From Seongchinamella unica (GTDB taxonomy: Bacteria > Pseudomonadota > Gammaproteobacteria > Pseudomonadales > Halieaceae): DNA of 64,000 nt. The position numbers were made by a program, and so were the translations under genes. Below, piece after piece: positions 8,386 through 16,344 of the stretch. The stretch spans positions 357,335 through 421,334 of the forward strand of contig NZ_SMSE01000001.1 in NCBI RefSeq assembly GCF_004354085.1, written 5' to 3'. How positions within the stretch are numbered: position 1 is the stretch's first letter; each line of letters opens with the position of its first letter. The notes under the pieces were generated by a model. The model did not search any database and was not told the origin of the DNA. It saw only the letters and a list, made by a program, of their open reading frames with translations.

Positions 8386-9078
8386 TCACCTCCTGCCACT
8401 GCCGTCCAGGGATTCAACATTCACGACTGACCCCTGTTCATAGTGGTAACGCAGATAACGCCAGTGAATGGCATCCGAGAGTGCCTTGGGACGCATCACC
8501 CCATAGCAATCACCTTCCGCTCTTACACTTTGGTAGTGCACGCCGAAGCTTTTTGCATCTCGCAACGCGTACCCGAGCTGTTGCCCTACTGCGTATTCAT
8601 GGGGGTCGTAGATTGCGTCACCAATCAGGTGTCGCACATCATGCAGGGTTGTCGGCCCAAGCTGTGCGCGGATAACGCGCATTTCCTGGGTGGTTTGTTC
8701 GATTCTTGATTCCCGCAGAAAGCGTGCGCTATGAAAAGACGACTCAGCGATGGCCACATCCTCGTCAGCGGTGCAGTAGTAGATACCGAAATCCCGGTTG
8801 AAGCGTCCGCCGCGAGCATCGACCGGTGGGTGGGTAAACGCCGCCATGATCCAGGATGCGCCATCGCCGTACACCCGGTCTTCCGGCGGCACCAAGCGAA
8901 TATCTCCCACTTCATCGCGCAACCTGGGGTTAGTCAGGGACTCGACAGCATAGAGCACGTCCCAATCCTGCGGATTAGAGACGCGTTCAAACAGGTGGAT
9001 CTGCGGATAGCGCGACAGAATGACCCGATAGACCGGTTCATCTGCCTCGCTACTAGGTAGTGTATCGATATCGATCAC
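8386..9078 (-). CDS. RES-domain toxin (NAD+-degrading type)
   Basis: A 230-residue protein with a RES domain over about residues 15-215. The conserved features are visible: Arg in GGRFN (Arg92), a Tyr pair (100-101), and Glu112 followed by Ser, then a C-terminal Tyr/Ser-rich end. RES toxins of RES/Xre modules degrade or phosphorolyse NAD+, or in some cases ADP-ribosylate targets, and stop growth. The start overlaps the antitoxin stop by 4 bp (ATGA), the usual arrangement. Length is within the family range though somewhat long. Whether it is a plasmid-type addiction module for ICE maintenance or a phage-response module is not decided by sequence. Confidence 0.9.
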   Translation of the reverse strand: MIDIDTLPSSEADEPVYRVILSRYPQIHLFERVSNPQDWDVLYAVESLTNPRLRDEVGDIRLVPPEDRVYGDGASWIMAAFTHPPVDARGGRFNRDFGIYYCTADEDVAIAESSFHSARFLRESRIEQTTQEMRVIRAQLGPTTLHDVRHLIGDAIYDPHEYAVGQQLGYALRDAKSFGVHYQSVRAEGDCYGVMRPKALSDAIHWRYLRYHYEQGSVVNVESLDGSGRR

Positions 9079-9476
9079 CAGCCACCCCGCTCCGAATCGA
9101 GGAAATTTCTGACTACGGCCAGGTCCACCACCTGCCCGGCCAGCAACCGATCCAGCGGTGCCGTACCATTGAACAGTGGGTTGTCATTGGGGGTTGCCAG
9201 CCACTGATCGGCCAGACCCTCGTCAGGCAACAGAATCTCCAGGGATTTGTAGATACCCAGGATATAACTGGCCCGTTCCAGCAGATCCCGCGTCAGCTTG
9301 GCCTTCTCCGGCTGGCTCTTCCAGTTGTAGAGGGTCTTCTCGTTGCTGAGCCCCAACAGGGTCATCTGCTGGGCGCCAGTCAGACGCCACTGGCTGAAAA
9401 TACGAAAAATCGCTGGCAGCAGGGAACTGGTGACACTGGAACCACGTTGCAGCAGTTGTTCGGCTTGCGCGATCAT
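9075..9476 (-). CDS. Xre/MbcA/ParS-type antitoxin
   Basis: A 133-residue protein. The N-terminal half is a helix-turn-helix of the Xre type (about residues 25-75, with the MTLLGLSNEKTLYNW recognition region). The C-terminal half is the MbcA/ParS/Xre toxin-binding domain (about residues 80-130, including PNDNPLFNG and the RLLAG element). It binds and blocks the RES toxin encoded by the overlapping next gene, and represses the operon. The start codon at 9476 has a strong AGGAGGT ribosome-binding site just upstream. Two matching palindromes lie in the promoter and are the expected binding sites. Confidence 0.9.
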   Translation of the reverse strand: MIAQAEQLLQRGSSVTSSLLPAIFRIFSQWRLTGAQQMTLLGLSNEKTLYNWKSQPEKAKLTRDLLERASYILGIYKSLEILLPDEGLADQWLATPNDNPLFNGTAPLDRLLAGQVVDLAVVRNFLDSERGGW

Positions 9477-9500
9477 GATTACCTCCTGAACAGCATTTAG

Positions 9501-9552
9501 ACTGTATATTTACAGTGCTCAAATACAGCCTATCAAACTGTAATAGTACAGT
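9501..9552 (-). promoter_or_regulatory. Two identical palindromic operators of the RES/Xre operon
   Basis: Two perfect palindromes with the same arms, ACTGTA-N4-TACAGT, occur at 9501-9516 and 9537-9552, upstream of the antitoxin start. Their centres are exactly 36 bp apart. A further half-site TACAG lies between them near 9523. Two equal sites in front of an autoregulated Xre antitoxin are what cooperative repression would need. Binding by this antitoxin is inferred. Confidence 0.75.
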
Positions 9553-9560
9553 CAACTGTG

Positions 9561-10292
9561 TCAGAGATACTTTTTGAAGGTGCTAGCCGTGATGGTCACA
9601 GCGAAGGCGAAGGCCAGAGCGAACGGCAAGATGATCCAGGACGGGTGCAAGCTGAACGGTAGCGCCAGGTACAGCACCCAAGCCATGATGATCAGTGGTA
9701 TGGCGGCTTTCTTGGCGTAGTGGTAGACGAAAGAGCTTTCCCTGCCGCCGCCCCAACGCCGCAGGTCCCTCCGCACCAGTCCATCCACCAGCGCCACCAG
9801 CGTGAAAAGTCCAAATACTGGTGTGGCCAGAGCAAGAATAGCCAGGCGTACCGCGAAGACCTGGGTGATTTGCATCCCTGCCAGAACAAAGTCAGCTACC
9901 GGTCGGTAAAGCCGATGGAGCACCGGGCGCACGCCGGATTCTTCAATAGATGGAGCCTGCGTAATCCACTGGAGGAGATCGACAAACCCGGTCCACTCAA
10001 AGGCGAAGTAGTAGAAGCGCTCCGACAATTCACTGGCGAACTGCATGGGATGTTCGGTCAACCAACTGCGATGAAAGTCCGCGCCGAGGAACTGCAACTC
10101 ATTCACCAGCATCTGCCGGCTATGCGCTAGACCCTGTTCCTCCCACCAGAACACCATGCCAATCCACTCGATCAAAACGGAGAAGACCAGGGAGAGCAAT
10201 AGCCATTTAAAGCACTGGGCGATACCGGTGAGAATCCGGGAGAACATGCCCGGGCTTGCGACAGACCGGCGGGGATCGGCTGGTTCCGCCAT
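9561..10292 (-). CDS. ICE membrane protein, TIGR03747 family (DUF4400)
   Basis: A 243-residue inner-membrane protein with about four membrane segments (roughly residues 27-48, 140-162, 193-212 and 215-236) and a helical periplasmic section between the first two. It matches the DUF4400/TIGR03747 family, found next to the coupling protein in MPF_G operons and thought to assist it. It starts 1 bp after TraD ends. In related ICEs RAQPRD comes next; here the RES/Xre promoter starts immediately after its stop codon. The gene is the right border of the cargo insertion. Confidence 0.88.
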   Translation of the reverse strand: MAEPADPRRSVASPGMFSRILTGIAQCFKWLLLSLVFSVLIEWIGMVFWWEEQGLAHSRQMLVNELQFLGADFHRSWLTEHPMQFASELSERFYYFAFEWTGFVDLLQWITQAPSIEESGVRPVLHRLYRPVADFVLAGMQITQVFAVRLAILALATPVFGLFTLVALVDGLVRRDLRRWGGGRESSFVYHYAKKAAIPLIIMAWVLYLALPFSLHPSWIILPFALAFAFAVTITASTFKKYL

Positions 10293-10293
10293 C

Positions 10294-12456
10294 TTAAGGT
10301 GAATCGACCTGTTCAGATGAATCCGATGTGGTCTCAGACACCGCGTGCCACCAGTGATCGGTCACCCGATACCAATGATCGTTGGTGATGTAGCTGCGCC
10401 GCATCGCGTCGGCCATCGCTTCAAAATCGCTCGGTATGGCGGCATCCCCACGGCTATCCGGCAAGGGAATACGGATTTTCCAGAGCTGACCGCCCTCCAA
10501 TAGCGCGAAGGCCTGCCCTTTGGGTAGCGTGACCATATCAGCAGCGGTCAGCATGGGCACTTCCGAGACACTGATCCGATCTTCGTTACGGGACTTGAAG
10601 TCGACACCAGACCCGGGATCCGATGAATCATCGACGCCGGAAACACTCATCAGACTGAACACTTCGACCCTGGGCAACTGTTCGGTCAGCATGTCTGCCG
10701 TGTCTAGCTCCTTCACCCGCAGCATTAGCATCGTATTGAAGTTACCGGCCACCTGACCTGCCTTGGCCTTGCTGCCAATCCGCGCCTCCACATCCGACCA
10801 GGTCTGGGTGTAGGCCGTTACCTGAAACCCAGCTCCGCCCGCTTTGTTCAGCAACGGTACGAACTCATCACCGATCAGCTCATTGAACTCGTCGGCATGT
10901 AGGGAGATGGTCGGTAGTGTGGACATGGAGGACTGTCCGGGGCCGTGTCCGGACGCGTCCAGATCGCCGCCCCGCGCGTGTCCAGCCTGTTCGGACGCCA
11001 CGCCGTGTTTGTAAATATGGCCCGCCACTGACACGAGATCTGCAAACATGGAATTGCCCACCGCACTGGCCACCGTAGTATCGGTGAGTGCATCAAGCCC
11101 CACGTAGACAATCCCTTTGCGGCGCACCACATCCATCCATTCGAAGATGGGTCGTGCATCCTGCTCGTCTTGATAGTCCGGAGATATCAAGGCGGCGATG
11201 GTGCCGGTCGTGAGTTTTTCCATCAGCGGGCCGACGGAGCTGACGATCTTATCGAAATAAGTCTTGTCGTACTTGAACGCGGAAATAAGGCCATCCAGGA
11301 CGGGGTCGTAGATGACCCTCTCCTGCAACAACCGCATGCAGGCGATGGCTTCCATCGACCTTCCGCGCAGTGCATTGGGCAGATTGCGCTCCTTGATATC
11401 CGCTGCGCGTTCTTCGACCAGAGACGCCCAGGCGTCGATGCCTGCAATCGCCGCACAGTAGCCCGCATACTCCACAAACAGCGGTTCGATGTCGTTGATG
11501 TAACGGCGGATCTGTTGATAGTCCGGTCGACGTTTCAGCGCCACCAACGCTCGGGCAATAATATTGACGAAGCGCCAGGCGAACTCTTTGAATGCGGCAG
11601 AGTTACCCTCGTTGGGCAACTGGTTGGCAATACGGGTTGCGACCTCGGTAATACGGGAGAAATTCCCTATAGCGTTGTAGCGCGCCGATAGCTCCGGAAA
11701 ACCCAAATGAAACAAATAGAAATCGTCCAGACGATCGGCACGCTTGGCTTCGGCATAGATGCGGCGCAACAGATCTGCATCGCCTTTGGGGTCGAAGACA
11801 ATCACCACATCCCCGCGGTGGATGTCCTGGGTAATCAGCAGTTCCGCTAATCGTGTCTTCCCGACCCGGGTGGTGCCTAACACCAGTGTGTGTCCGACCC
11901 GTTCACCCAGATCCATCCACACGGGTTGCTCATGGGGTTCAACCGCGTGTAGAGCGGGCTTGCCGCCCACTGGCGGTAACGGCGCCAACAGGTTCCAGCG
12001 GGATCGACTGCGCAAGAGCCTCGCCAATAAGGTCAGCCCCGGTATCGACTCCCAGGCGACTTCCTTTTGCCGCGCCCAATGGTAAAGCGCACCCGGCTGA
12101 ACGTAACGCTGAACCTCGGGTTTCAGCGTGTCGCGTAGCCGCTGCGTGTGTTGCTGGGTCCAGCGAAAGCCTTTGCCCAGAAATAGTTTGTGCTGACTGA
12201 CAGGGACCCGATCGGCCGCTATTCGATACTCGGGTAAGCGTTTCATGTGACGCTGATAGCGCAACACACGCCAGGCTTGATGGCCCCGCCAGAGACCAAA
12301 CCCCCAAAAAGCCAGGCTGCTGGCGGCAGCAATACCCGGCGGCATCATCAGGGCCCACGGTGCAAGCAAGGCCAGTAAGCCTGCGGCGATCGCCGTGAAG
12401 CAGGACCATAACTCGACCGGCGGGCGAAGCAACGCCTCCATAGGATGGGCGCTCAT
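10294..12456 (-). CDS. traD: Type IV coupling protein TraD (SXT/PFGI class)
   Basis: A 720-residue coupling protein. Two N-terminal membrane helices (about residues 17-37 and 42-58) anchor it. The ATPase domain shows Walker A GTTRVGKT (194-201) and the strand VVIVFDPKGD (217-226), which carries the conserved DPKGD of SXT-type TraD proteins. A conserved SLHADEFNELIGDEF segment follows around residue 515. It brings the relaxosome to the secretion channel and pumps DNA. Its start overlaps the end of the TIGR03765 gene by 4 bp. Length is normal for the TIGR03743 family. Confidence 0.95.
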   Translation of the reverse strand: MSAHPMEALLRPPVELWSCFTAIAAGLLALLAPWALMMPPGIAAASSLAFWGFGLWRGHQAWRVLRYQRHMKRLPEYRIAADRVPVSQHKLFLGKGFRWTQQHTQRLRDTLKPEVQRYVQPGALYHWARQKEVAWESIPGLTLLARLLRSRSRWNLLAPLPPVGGKPALHAVEPHEQPVWMDLGERVGHTLVLGTTRVGKTRLAELLITQDIHRGDVVIVFDPKGDADLLRRIYAEAKRADRLDDFYLFHLGFPELSARYNAIGNFSRITEVATRIANQLPNEGNSAAFKEFAWRFVNIIARALVALKRRPDYQQIRRYINDIEPLFVEYAGYCAAIAGIDAWASLVEERAADIKERNLPNALRGRSMEAIACMRLLQERVIYDPVLDGLISAFKYDKTYFDKIVSSVGPLMEKLTTGTIAALISPDYQDEQDARPIFEWMDVVRRKGIVYVGLDALTDTTVASAVGNSMFADLVSVAGHIYKHGVASEQAGHARGGDLDASGHGPGQSSMSTLPTISLHADEFNELIGDEFVPLLNKAGGAGFQVTAYTQTWSDVEARIGSKAKAGQVAGNFNTMLMLRVKELDTADMLTEQLPRVEVFSLMSVSGVDDSSDPGSGVDFKSRNEDRISVSEVPMLTAADMVTLPKGQAFALLEGGQLWKIRIPLPDSRGDAAIPSDFEAMADAMRRSYITNDHWYRVTDHWWHAVSETTSDSSEQVDSP

Positions 12457-13055
12457 TGCGTGATGCCGTCGCGGGTAATGAGTACCGGATACCGATCAAT
12501 ACCCAAGGCACTGGCCAAATCGCTGCCAGATCCGAGTGTGATGGAAAGGCCCTGTGAGATTTCGGCGACATGCCGGACATCTTGCTCGGTGTCGGCTTGC
12601 ACCAGCATCCCCACCGCACCAAGCGATATAAGGGTGTCTCGATGGGTTGCCAGCCACTCCAGCGATACCCGGTCGGAACCGATCAAGAAAAAGGGACGCG
12701 GATTGCCCTGTGCCAGACGCTCTTGGACACCAGGTTCGAGTTGCCTTCCTGCAAGATCGCCGACCAGCAGGCCGGGAGAACGTACCGGTAGTAAGTTGCC
12801 GAGCGTCGCGCCAGTTAACACATTCTGGTCAGCTGAATCCGCAGCAGTGCCCGGGTGGTCCGGCAGTACTTGATCCGACACAAAGGGCTTCAGTAGGGGC
12901 GCTATCGGTTTCGTGTGACCCGTATCATAAATAATAGTCAACTCGGCGATTGCCGATACACTTGCGAACGCACCTACGAAGACAACAAGTAGAAACTTGG
13001 GCAAACAGTGACGACTAGGGATATTCAAACCGACCCTCCGGTTCAATGTCGGCAT
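12453..13055 (-). CDS. ICE protein, TIGR03765 family
   Basis: A 200-residue protein with a signal peptide (about residues 20-38, ending AIA-ELT). The mature N-terminus has the family hallmark LTIIYDTGHTKPI, followed by an alpha/beta domain. The TIGR03765 family is exported and always lies between the lytic transglycosylase and TraD in these elements. Its molecular role is not known. The start overlaps the transglycosylase gene by about 40 bp if the first ATG is used; a later start is possible but would still leave the signal peptide. Confidence 0.9.
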   Translation of the reverse strand: MPTLNRRVGLNIPSRHCLPKFLLVVFVGAFASVSAIAELTIIYDTGHTKPIAPLLKPFVSDQVLPDHPGTAADSADQNVLTGATLGNLLPVRSPGLLVGDLAGRQLEPGVQERLAQGNPRPFFLIGSDRVSLEWLATHRDTLISLGAVGMLVQADTEQDVRHVAEISQGLSITLGSGSDLASALGIDRYPVLITRDGITQ

Positions 13056-13575
13056 GCTGCGTCAAATATTGTTGGACGCGACTGGCGTAAGCCTGCGCTC
13101 TCGTGCGATCGTTGGGAGCGTGGTAGCAGCCAGCAGTCTGCATCCAGTTAGCATGCTCACTAAGGCAATCTCGCAGAATCGCCGCCGCGACGCGCAAATT
13201 ATGGTAGGGATCCAGTGCTTGCCATGCTGAACCCAGTGCGGCGCGATGGTAGCGCCAGTTGATTTGCATTAACCCGATATCGACAGAACTGTTCGTGTGT
13301 ATCAAGGCCGCTTGCAGCACCTGCAATGCTTCTTGTCTTGAGGTGAAATAGTGTCCTTCACCATTAATATTGAGCGCCCAGGGCCAGGGACGGAACCGAC
13401 CTTCGCTGAGTGCGCTCTGCCCGCTCTCAGTCAATGCCACCGCGTAAAGCAAAGCCGGGGGCAAATCATACTCAATCGCCACTCGCTGATATCCGGCCGG
13501 TATGGACTGGGCCTCGAAGACGAGGGACCCACACATCAGGCCGATAATCCACGCGACAATGGATTGACGATGCAT
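13015..13575 (-). CDS. Lytic transglycosylase (SLT domain) of the conjugation system
   Basis: The start at 13575 gives 186 residues with a signal peptide (about residues 5-22, ending FEA-QS). The SLT domain follows: the catalytic Glu lies in AVALTESGQ (about residue 49), and IGLMQINWRYH is the conserved GLMQ motif. It cuts peptidoglycan so that the conjugation channel can pass the cell wall, like VirB1. A start at 13599 is also open. The gene follows TIGR03759 by 11 bp. Confidence 0.9.
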   Translation of the reverse strand: MHRQSIVAWIIGLMCGSLVFEAQSIPAGYQRVAIEYDLPPALLYAVALTESGQSALSEGRFRPWPWALNINGEGHYFTSRQEALQVLQAALIHTNSSVDIGLMQINWRYHRAALGSAWQALDPYHNLRVAAAILRDCLSEHANWMQTAGCYHAPNDRTRAQAYASRVQQYLTQHADIEPEGRFEYP

Positions 13576-13586
13576 CGTGATGACCT

Positions 13587-14405
13587 TCAGAATCGCCATG
13601 CAGGCAAAGGCGTGAACTGGTCCCCCCTGCGTAACACGAGCACGGGTAATGCTTGACCGTCCTGCCCAGTGTGCGCGGCGACCCTGTCGCGCGCACCCGC
13701 GTCGACATTCAGCGTAACCTTGTGTTCTTTGACCCATTGCGGACTGATCTGTTTCGACGCTGCCCATTCGCGTATCAGGGATTCCTCACCGGGGGACACA
13801 TTGATCAGGTACACATCGATGCCGGAGAATTGCGCTAACTGACTGACGAGACGCTCAAGTACAGCATCGCACGTCGAACATTGCGTGTCGGTAAAAAACA
13901 GCACGCGGTCGGTGGGCTGCCACGCCAATTTTTCTAACGCCTCAAGATCTGTCTTGTGGGCATTCAGCATACTGGCGTCAATAAGTAAACCATTGGGATA
14001 TAAACGTCGCTGGGCTTCATCGTACGCGCGTTGAAATGCCAAAATACGCTCGGCGTCCTCACGCATCATTATGGCCCATTGCTCGGCGTACCGCCGCCGC
14101 TCTTCGGTACTCCGCGAGTGAATACCGAGGACTTCTATGGGGGACAAGGTTGCGGCACTCACACTCCCGCGAATACCCTGCTTCAGCACTTCATAACGCT
14201 GCCATTCGTTATCATCCAAGCCCCACCGTGCAGCGCGGGAGGTCTGATGGTCCAACTGCTGTGTTGCAGATGCTTCGGTCGTATGTCGTGTAGACACTTG
14301 TGAATTCGATTGTTCTCCCGCTCCGGCGAGAGTGGATAAGGCAGTAAGGATAGCGCACCCGACAATCCGAAAAACACGGCCGCGTCCTCTGGCGCTACTG
14401 TTCAT
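13587..14405 (-). CDS. ICE protein, TIGR03759 family
   Basis: Starting at the ATG at 14405 (the open frame begins at 14474), the protein has 272 residues. It has a signal peptide (about residues 10-29), a helical middle and a C-terminal thioredoxin-like fold with the motif CSTC in VLFFTDTQCSTCDAVL. TIGR03759 proteins are exported, and the CxxC suggests a role in disulphide handling or redox sensing during assembly, though this is an inference. The start overlaps the end of the small gene upstream by 11 bp. Confidence 0.88.
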   Translation of the reverse strand: MNSSARGRGRVFRIVGCAILTALSTLAGAGEQSNSQVSTRHTTEASATQQLDHQTSRAARWGLDDNEWQRYEVLKQGIRGSVSAATLSPIEVLGIHSRSTEERRRYAEQWAIMMREDAERILAFQRAYDEAQRRLYPNGLLIDASMLNAHKTDLEALEKLAWQPTDRVLFFTDTQCSTCDAVLERLVSQLAQFSGIDVYLINVSPGEESLIREWAASKQISPQWVKEHKVTLNVDAGARDRVAAHTGQDGQALPVLVLRRGDQFTPLPAWRF

Positions 14406-14622
14406 CGTCAATGACCCTCTGGTCGAGTGGGATAGTGAGATCACGCTGGGTAATGTGACCGCCCCATGGATCACAGAACTGACCCGAGTGTTTGCGAGTT
14501 ACTGGGTAAACTTTCGATTCCGATGAAACATTGGAAGAATCTGCTTGATCCTCACGCTTGCTATCTCCTGCTCCAAAAGCCATTACAGCAAACAGCACGA
14601 GAGCGACTAAAAAGACGTCCAT
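14395..14622 (-). CDS. Small exported or membrane-anchored ICE protein, unknown
   Basis: A 75-residue protein beginning with a single hydrophobic helix (residues 1-18) and then a polar, charged tail with one Cys (CDPWGG). I do not recognise it with certainty. It ends 11 bp inside the TIGR03759 gene and begins at the last base of pilL, so it is translated as part of the operon. A protein of similar size and topology is common at this place in PFGI-1-class ICEs. The WGG and QRVI parts may be conserved contacts. Confidence 0.6.
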   Translation of the reverse strand: MDVFLVALVLFAVMAFGAGDSKREDQADSSNVSSESKVYPVTRKHSGQFCDPWGGHITQRDLTIPLDQRVIDDEQ

Positions 14623-15110
14623 TACAGCTCTCCTTGTGCCTGTGAAGAATTCTGTACTGTGTTACAACGCTCAAATGACACCAGACGATGTACCGGGTCC
14701 TGAACGATGTGAAACTCAGGGCCAACCATAAGTGCTAGCACCTCTTTCAGCGGCATCGGCCCTAGTCGTCGATGGCCTGCGGGTAACGGCAGTTTGAGCA
14801 TCGAATGTATCTCAGGAGGAATAGCGGAGTCGGCGGCGAGGCGGTAGCCCGAATCACGCAGAATCCAACGCAACGCACCACCGAGGCTGGCGATGTTATT
14901 GGGTATGGAGACGGCTACAGTCGCAGCAAGCAGATCACGCTGCTCCAACGTCGGCCCAGCTGTCAGTTCTGAATAGCGATCAACCTGGGTGACGTTTTTG
15001 CTCGAGGTTATGGGTTGCGCTGCTGCCAGCACTCCATTGTGTGCTATCGCAACAGCCAGACCGCCCAACAGCATCAACCTTTGCGTAGAGAATAGACGAT
15101 GGATTCGCAT
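14622..15110 (-). CDS. pilL: PilL N-terminal-type protein of the ICE (TIGR03748)
   Basis: A 162-residue protein with a signal peptide (about residues 12-30, ending AAA-QP). The remainder matches the short PilL proteins of PFGI-1-class ICEs, with the typical LGGALRWILRDSGYRL and PLKEVLALMVGPEFHIVQDPVHRLVSFE stretches, which resemble a secretin N-domain. In SPI-7-type islands a longer PilL opens a type IVb pilus operon; here no other pil genes are nearby, so it probably serves the conjugation machinery. It is the first gene of the conjugation block, 100 bp downstream of the recombinase-like gene. Confidence 0.85.
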   Translation of the reverse strand: MRIHRLFSTQRLMLLGGLAVAIAHNGVLAAAQPITSSKNVTQVDRYSELTAGPTLEQRDLLAATVAVSIPNNIASLGGALRWILRDSGYRLAADSAIPPEIHSMLKLPLPAGHRRLGPMPLKEVLALMVGPEFHIVQDPVHRLVSFERCNTVQNSSQAQGEL

Positions 15111-15210
15111 GGTTTGGCCCTAGCTATGGTGAGGAGCCTCATGATCGCCAAATCGTTCGCGTGCGTGAATGCGTAATCCATGCTCGGGGTGCTGTGCTTT
15201 TTTGGGTGAC

Positions 15211-16077
15211 TTATCGCCCAAGATACACAGCACTGATCTGTTCGCGAACATGGCCTAATTCGCGGCTGATGATCAATCGCGCTTGATGATCCTGCTTTCT
15301 TTGCTCTGCATTTAAACTCTTTGCGACCGGCCCACCCGCCGCAGGGCACGCCCACCCCGTCAACCGTTGATAGCGAGATTGGGCATAGGCGTGACGTAGT
15401 CCGTGCAGCTTCGACAGTCCAGCCAGGGTAGTATGACGTTCGTAGGTGCGCAGTTGCTGAATGTAGTTCTTTTGCGGCGGAATCAAGGAACCGGTTCCCG
15501 CCAGACGGTGGGCTCGATTCAGCGCGGTGCGCTGCTCCTCGGTGAGCAACGGCACGATCCGCGATTTGCCCCCTTTCGTCCAGGATGCCTTCAGGCGAAC
15601 ATGATCGCCCTGATCGGCATATGCCGGTATGAATTTGATTGCCTCCTCCCGGCGCAGGCCAAAGACGCGCTGCAACTCCAGGCTGACACGCACATGGTCA
15701 TCTCTGATACTCGCCAATGTGTCTCTATCGACAATAACGGCCTCGGAATCGTTGCTAACGAATTGCCGGTCGGGAATGCCATAGAAGCTATTCGATCGCG
15801 CCACCACATTGGACCGACCCACTTTGGCAGCCCACCAGCGCAGGCAATTCATGCGATTTTTAATGGTGCCGGCCGCCATTCCATCACCTAACCAACGCTT
15901 CACCAATGCATCAACGTGCTTTGGTTTTAATGACTGCGCGGTCATTCGTCGGTACCCCATTTCTTGCAGTTGATTCGCGATTTGATTGAGAATACGCGCC
16001 CGGTTAGCCTGCGTGCTGTAGCTGCCATCCCGATTGCGCTGACACATTTGCTTCAATTGGTAGTTCAGGTCTTTCAT
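15211..16077 (-). CDS. Tyrosine recombinase-like integrase-domain protein inside the ICE
   Basis: A 288-residue protein (ATG at 16077). The N-terminal part (about residues 1-95) is a SAM-like core-binding domain; the C-terminal part is a tyrosine recombinase catalytic domain. The full set is visible: Arg in FGLRREEA, His-x-x-Arg in LHGLRHAYAQ, His in LGHVREQ and Tyr in SAVYL near the C-terminus. It is unrelated to the P4-type integrase at 26,017 and smaller. Such proteins are a regular backbone gene of PFGI-1-class ICEs; their substrate is not established. A long structured leader precedes it. It could act on an internal site such as a resolution or oriT-near site. Confidence 0.85.
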   Translation of the reverse strand: MKDLNYQLKQMCQRNRDGSYSTQANRARILNQIANQLQEMGYRRMTAQSLKPKHVDALVKRWLGDGMAAGTIKNRMNCLRWWAAKVGRSNVVARSNSFYGIPDRQFVSNDSEAVIVDRDTLASIRDDHVRVSLELQRVFGLRREEAIKFIPAYADQGDHVRLKASWTKGGKSRIVPLLTEEQRTALNRAHRLAGTGSLIPPQKNYIQQLRTYERHTTLAGLSKLHGLRHAYAQSRYQRLTGWACPAAGGPVAKSLNAEQRKQDHQARLIISRELGHVREQISAVYLGR

Positions 16078-16323
16078 CGTGTACTTTCCAGTCTGGTAAG
16101 TGTTTATGACCAACCAGCAGGCGCGTAGCCTGACCGGGTCCGCTTACGCGGATGGGTCAAGGGACACTACTCCCCGTTTGACCTGATAAGCCTGGTCACA
16201 GGCAACCTGGCTGCTCTTCTGATGAAGATGGTGCCGGGTAAACCAAATGGGCTCAAAAGCCCACATTCGATGGTGAGTGTTTCACCTCCTTTTAAATAGG
16301 CGGAACCATCAGTCCGCGTGTTG
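16078..16323 (-). promoter_or_regulatory. Structured leader of the recombinase-like gene
   Basis: This untranslated stretch holds several short perfect hairpins in the transcript: TCCGC-TTAC-GCGGA (16139-16152), GCCTG-GTCA-CAGGC (16190-16203) and GGGCT-CAAA-AGCCC (16249-16262). A perfect Shine-Dalgarno sequence (AAAAGGAGGTGA as transcribed, 16282-16293) stands in front of no convincing gene. The stretch begins directly after an intrinsic terminator. Function unknown; regulatory RNA is plausible. Confidence 0.5.
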
Positions 16324-16344
16324 AAAAAACCGTCAGTAGGACGG
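16324..16344 (-). terminator. Intrinsic terminator upstream of the recombinase-like gene
   Basis: As transcribed leftwards: CCGTC, loop CTACT, GACGG, then TTTTTT. This is a compact GC-rich hairpin followed at once by six T, a standard Rho-independent terminator. It lies 560 bp past the DUF6573 stop codon and about 247 bp before the recombinase-like gene, so it ends the upstream transcript or serves as an attenuator in the leader. Confidence 0.75.

Noticed and set aside
16144-16266. A 40-codon open frame on the minus strand (MWAFEPIW...) with a perfect Shine-Dalgarno nearby
   Set aside because: The Shine-Dalgarno at 16282-16293 is about 15 bases from the ATG, too far, and the frame crosses several hairpins; coding is unlikely.
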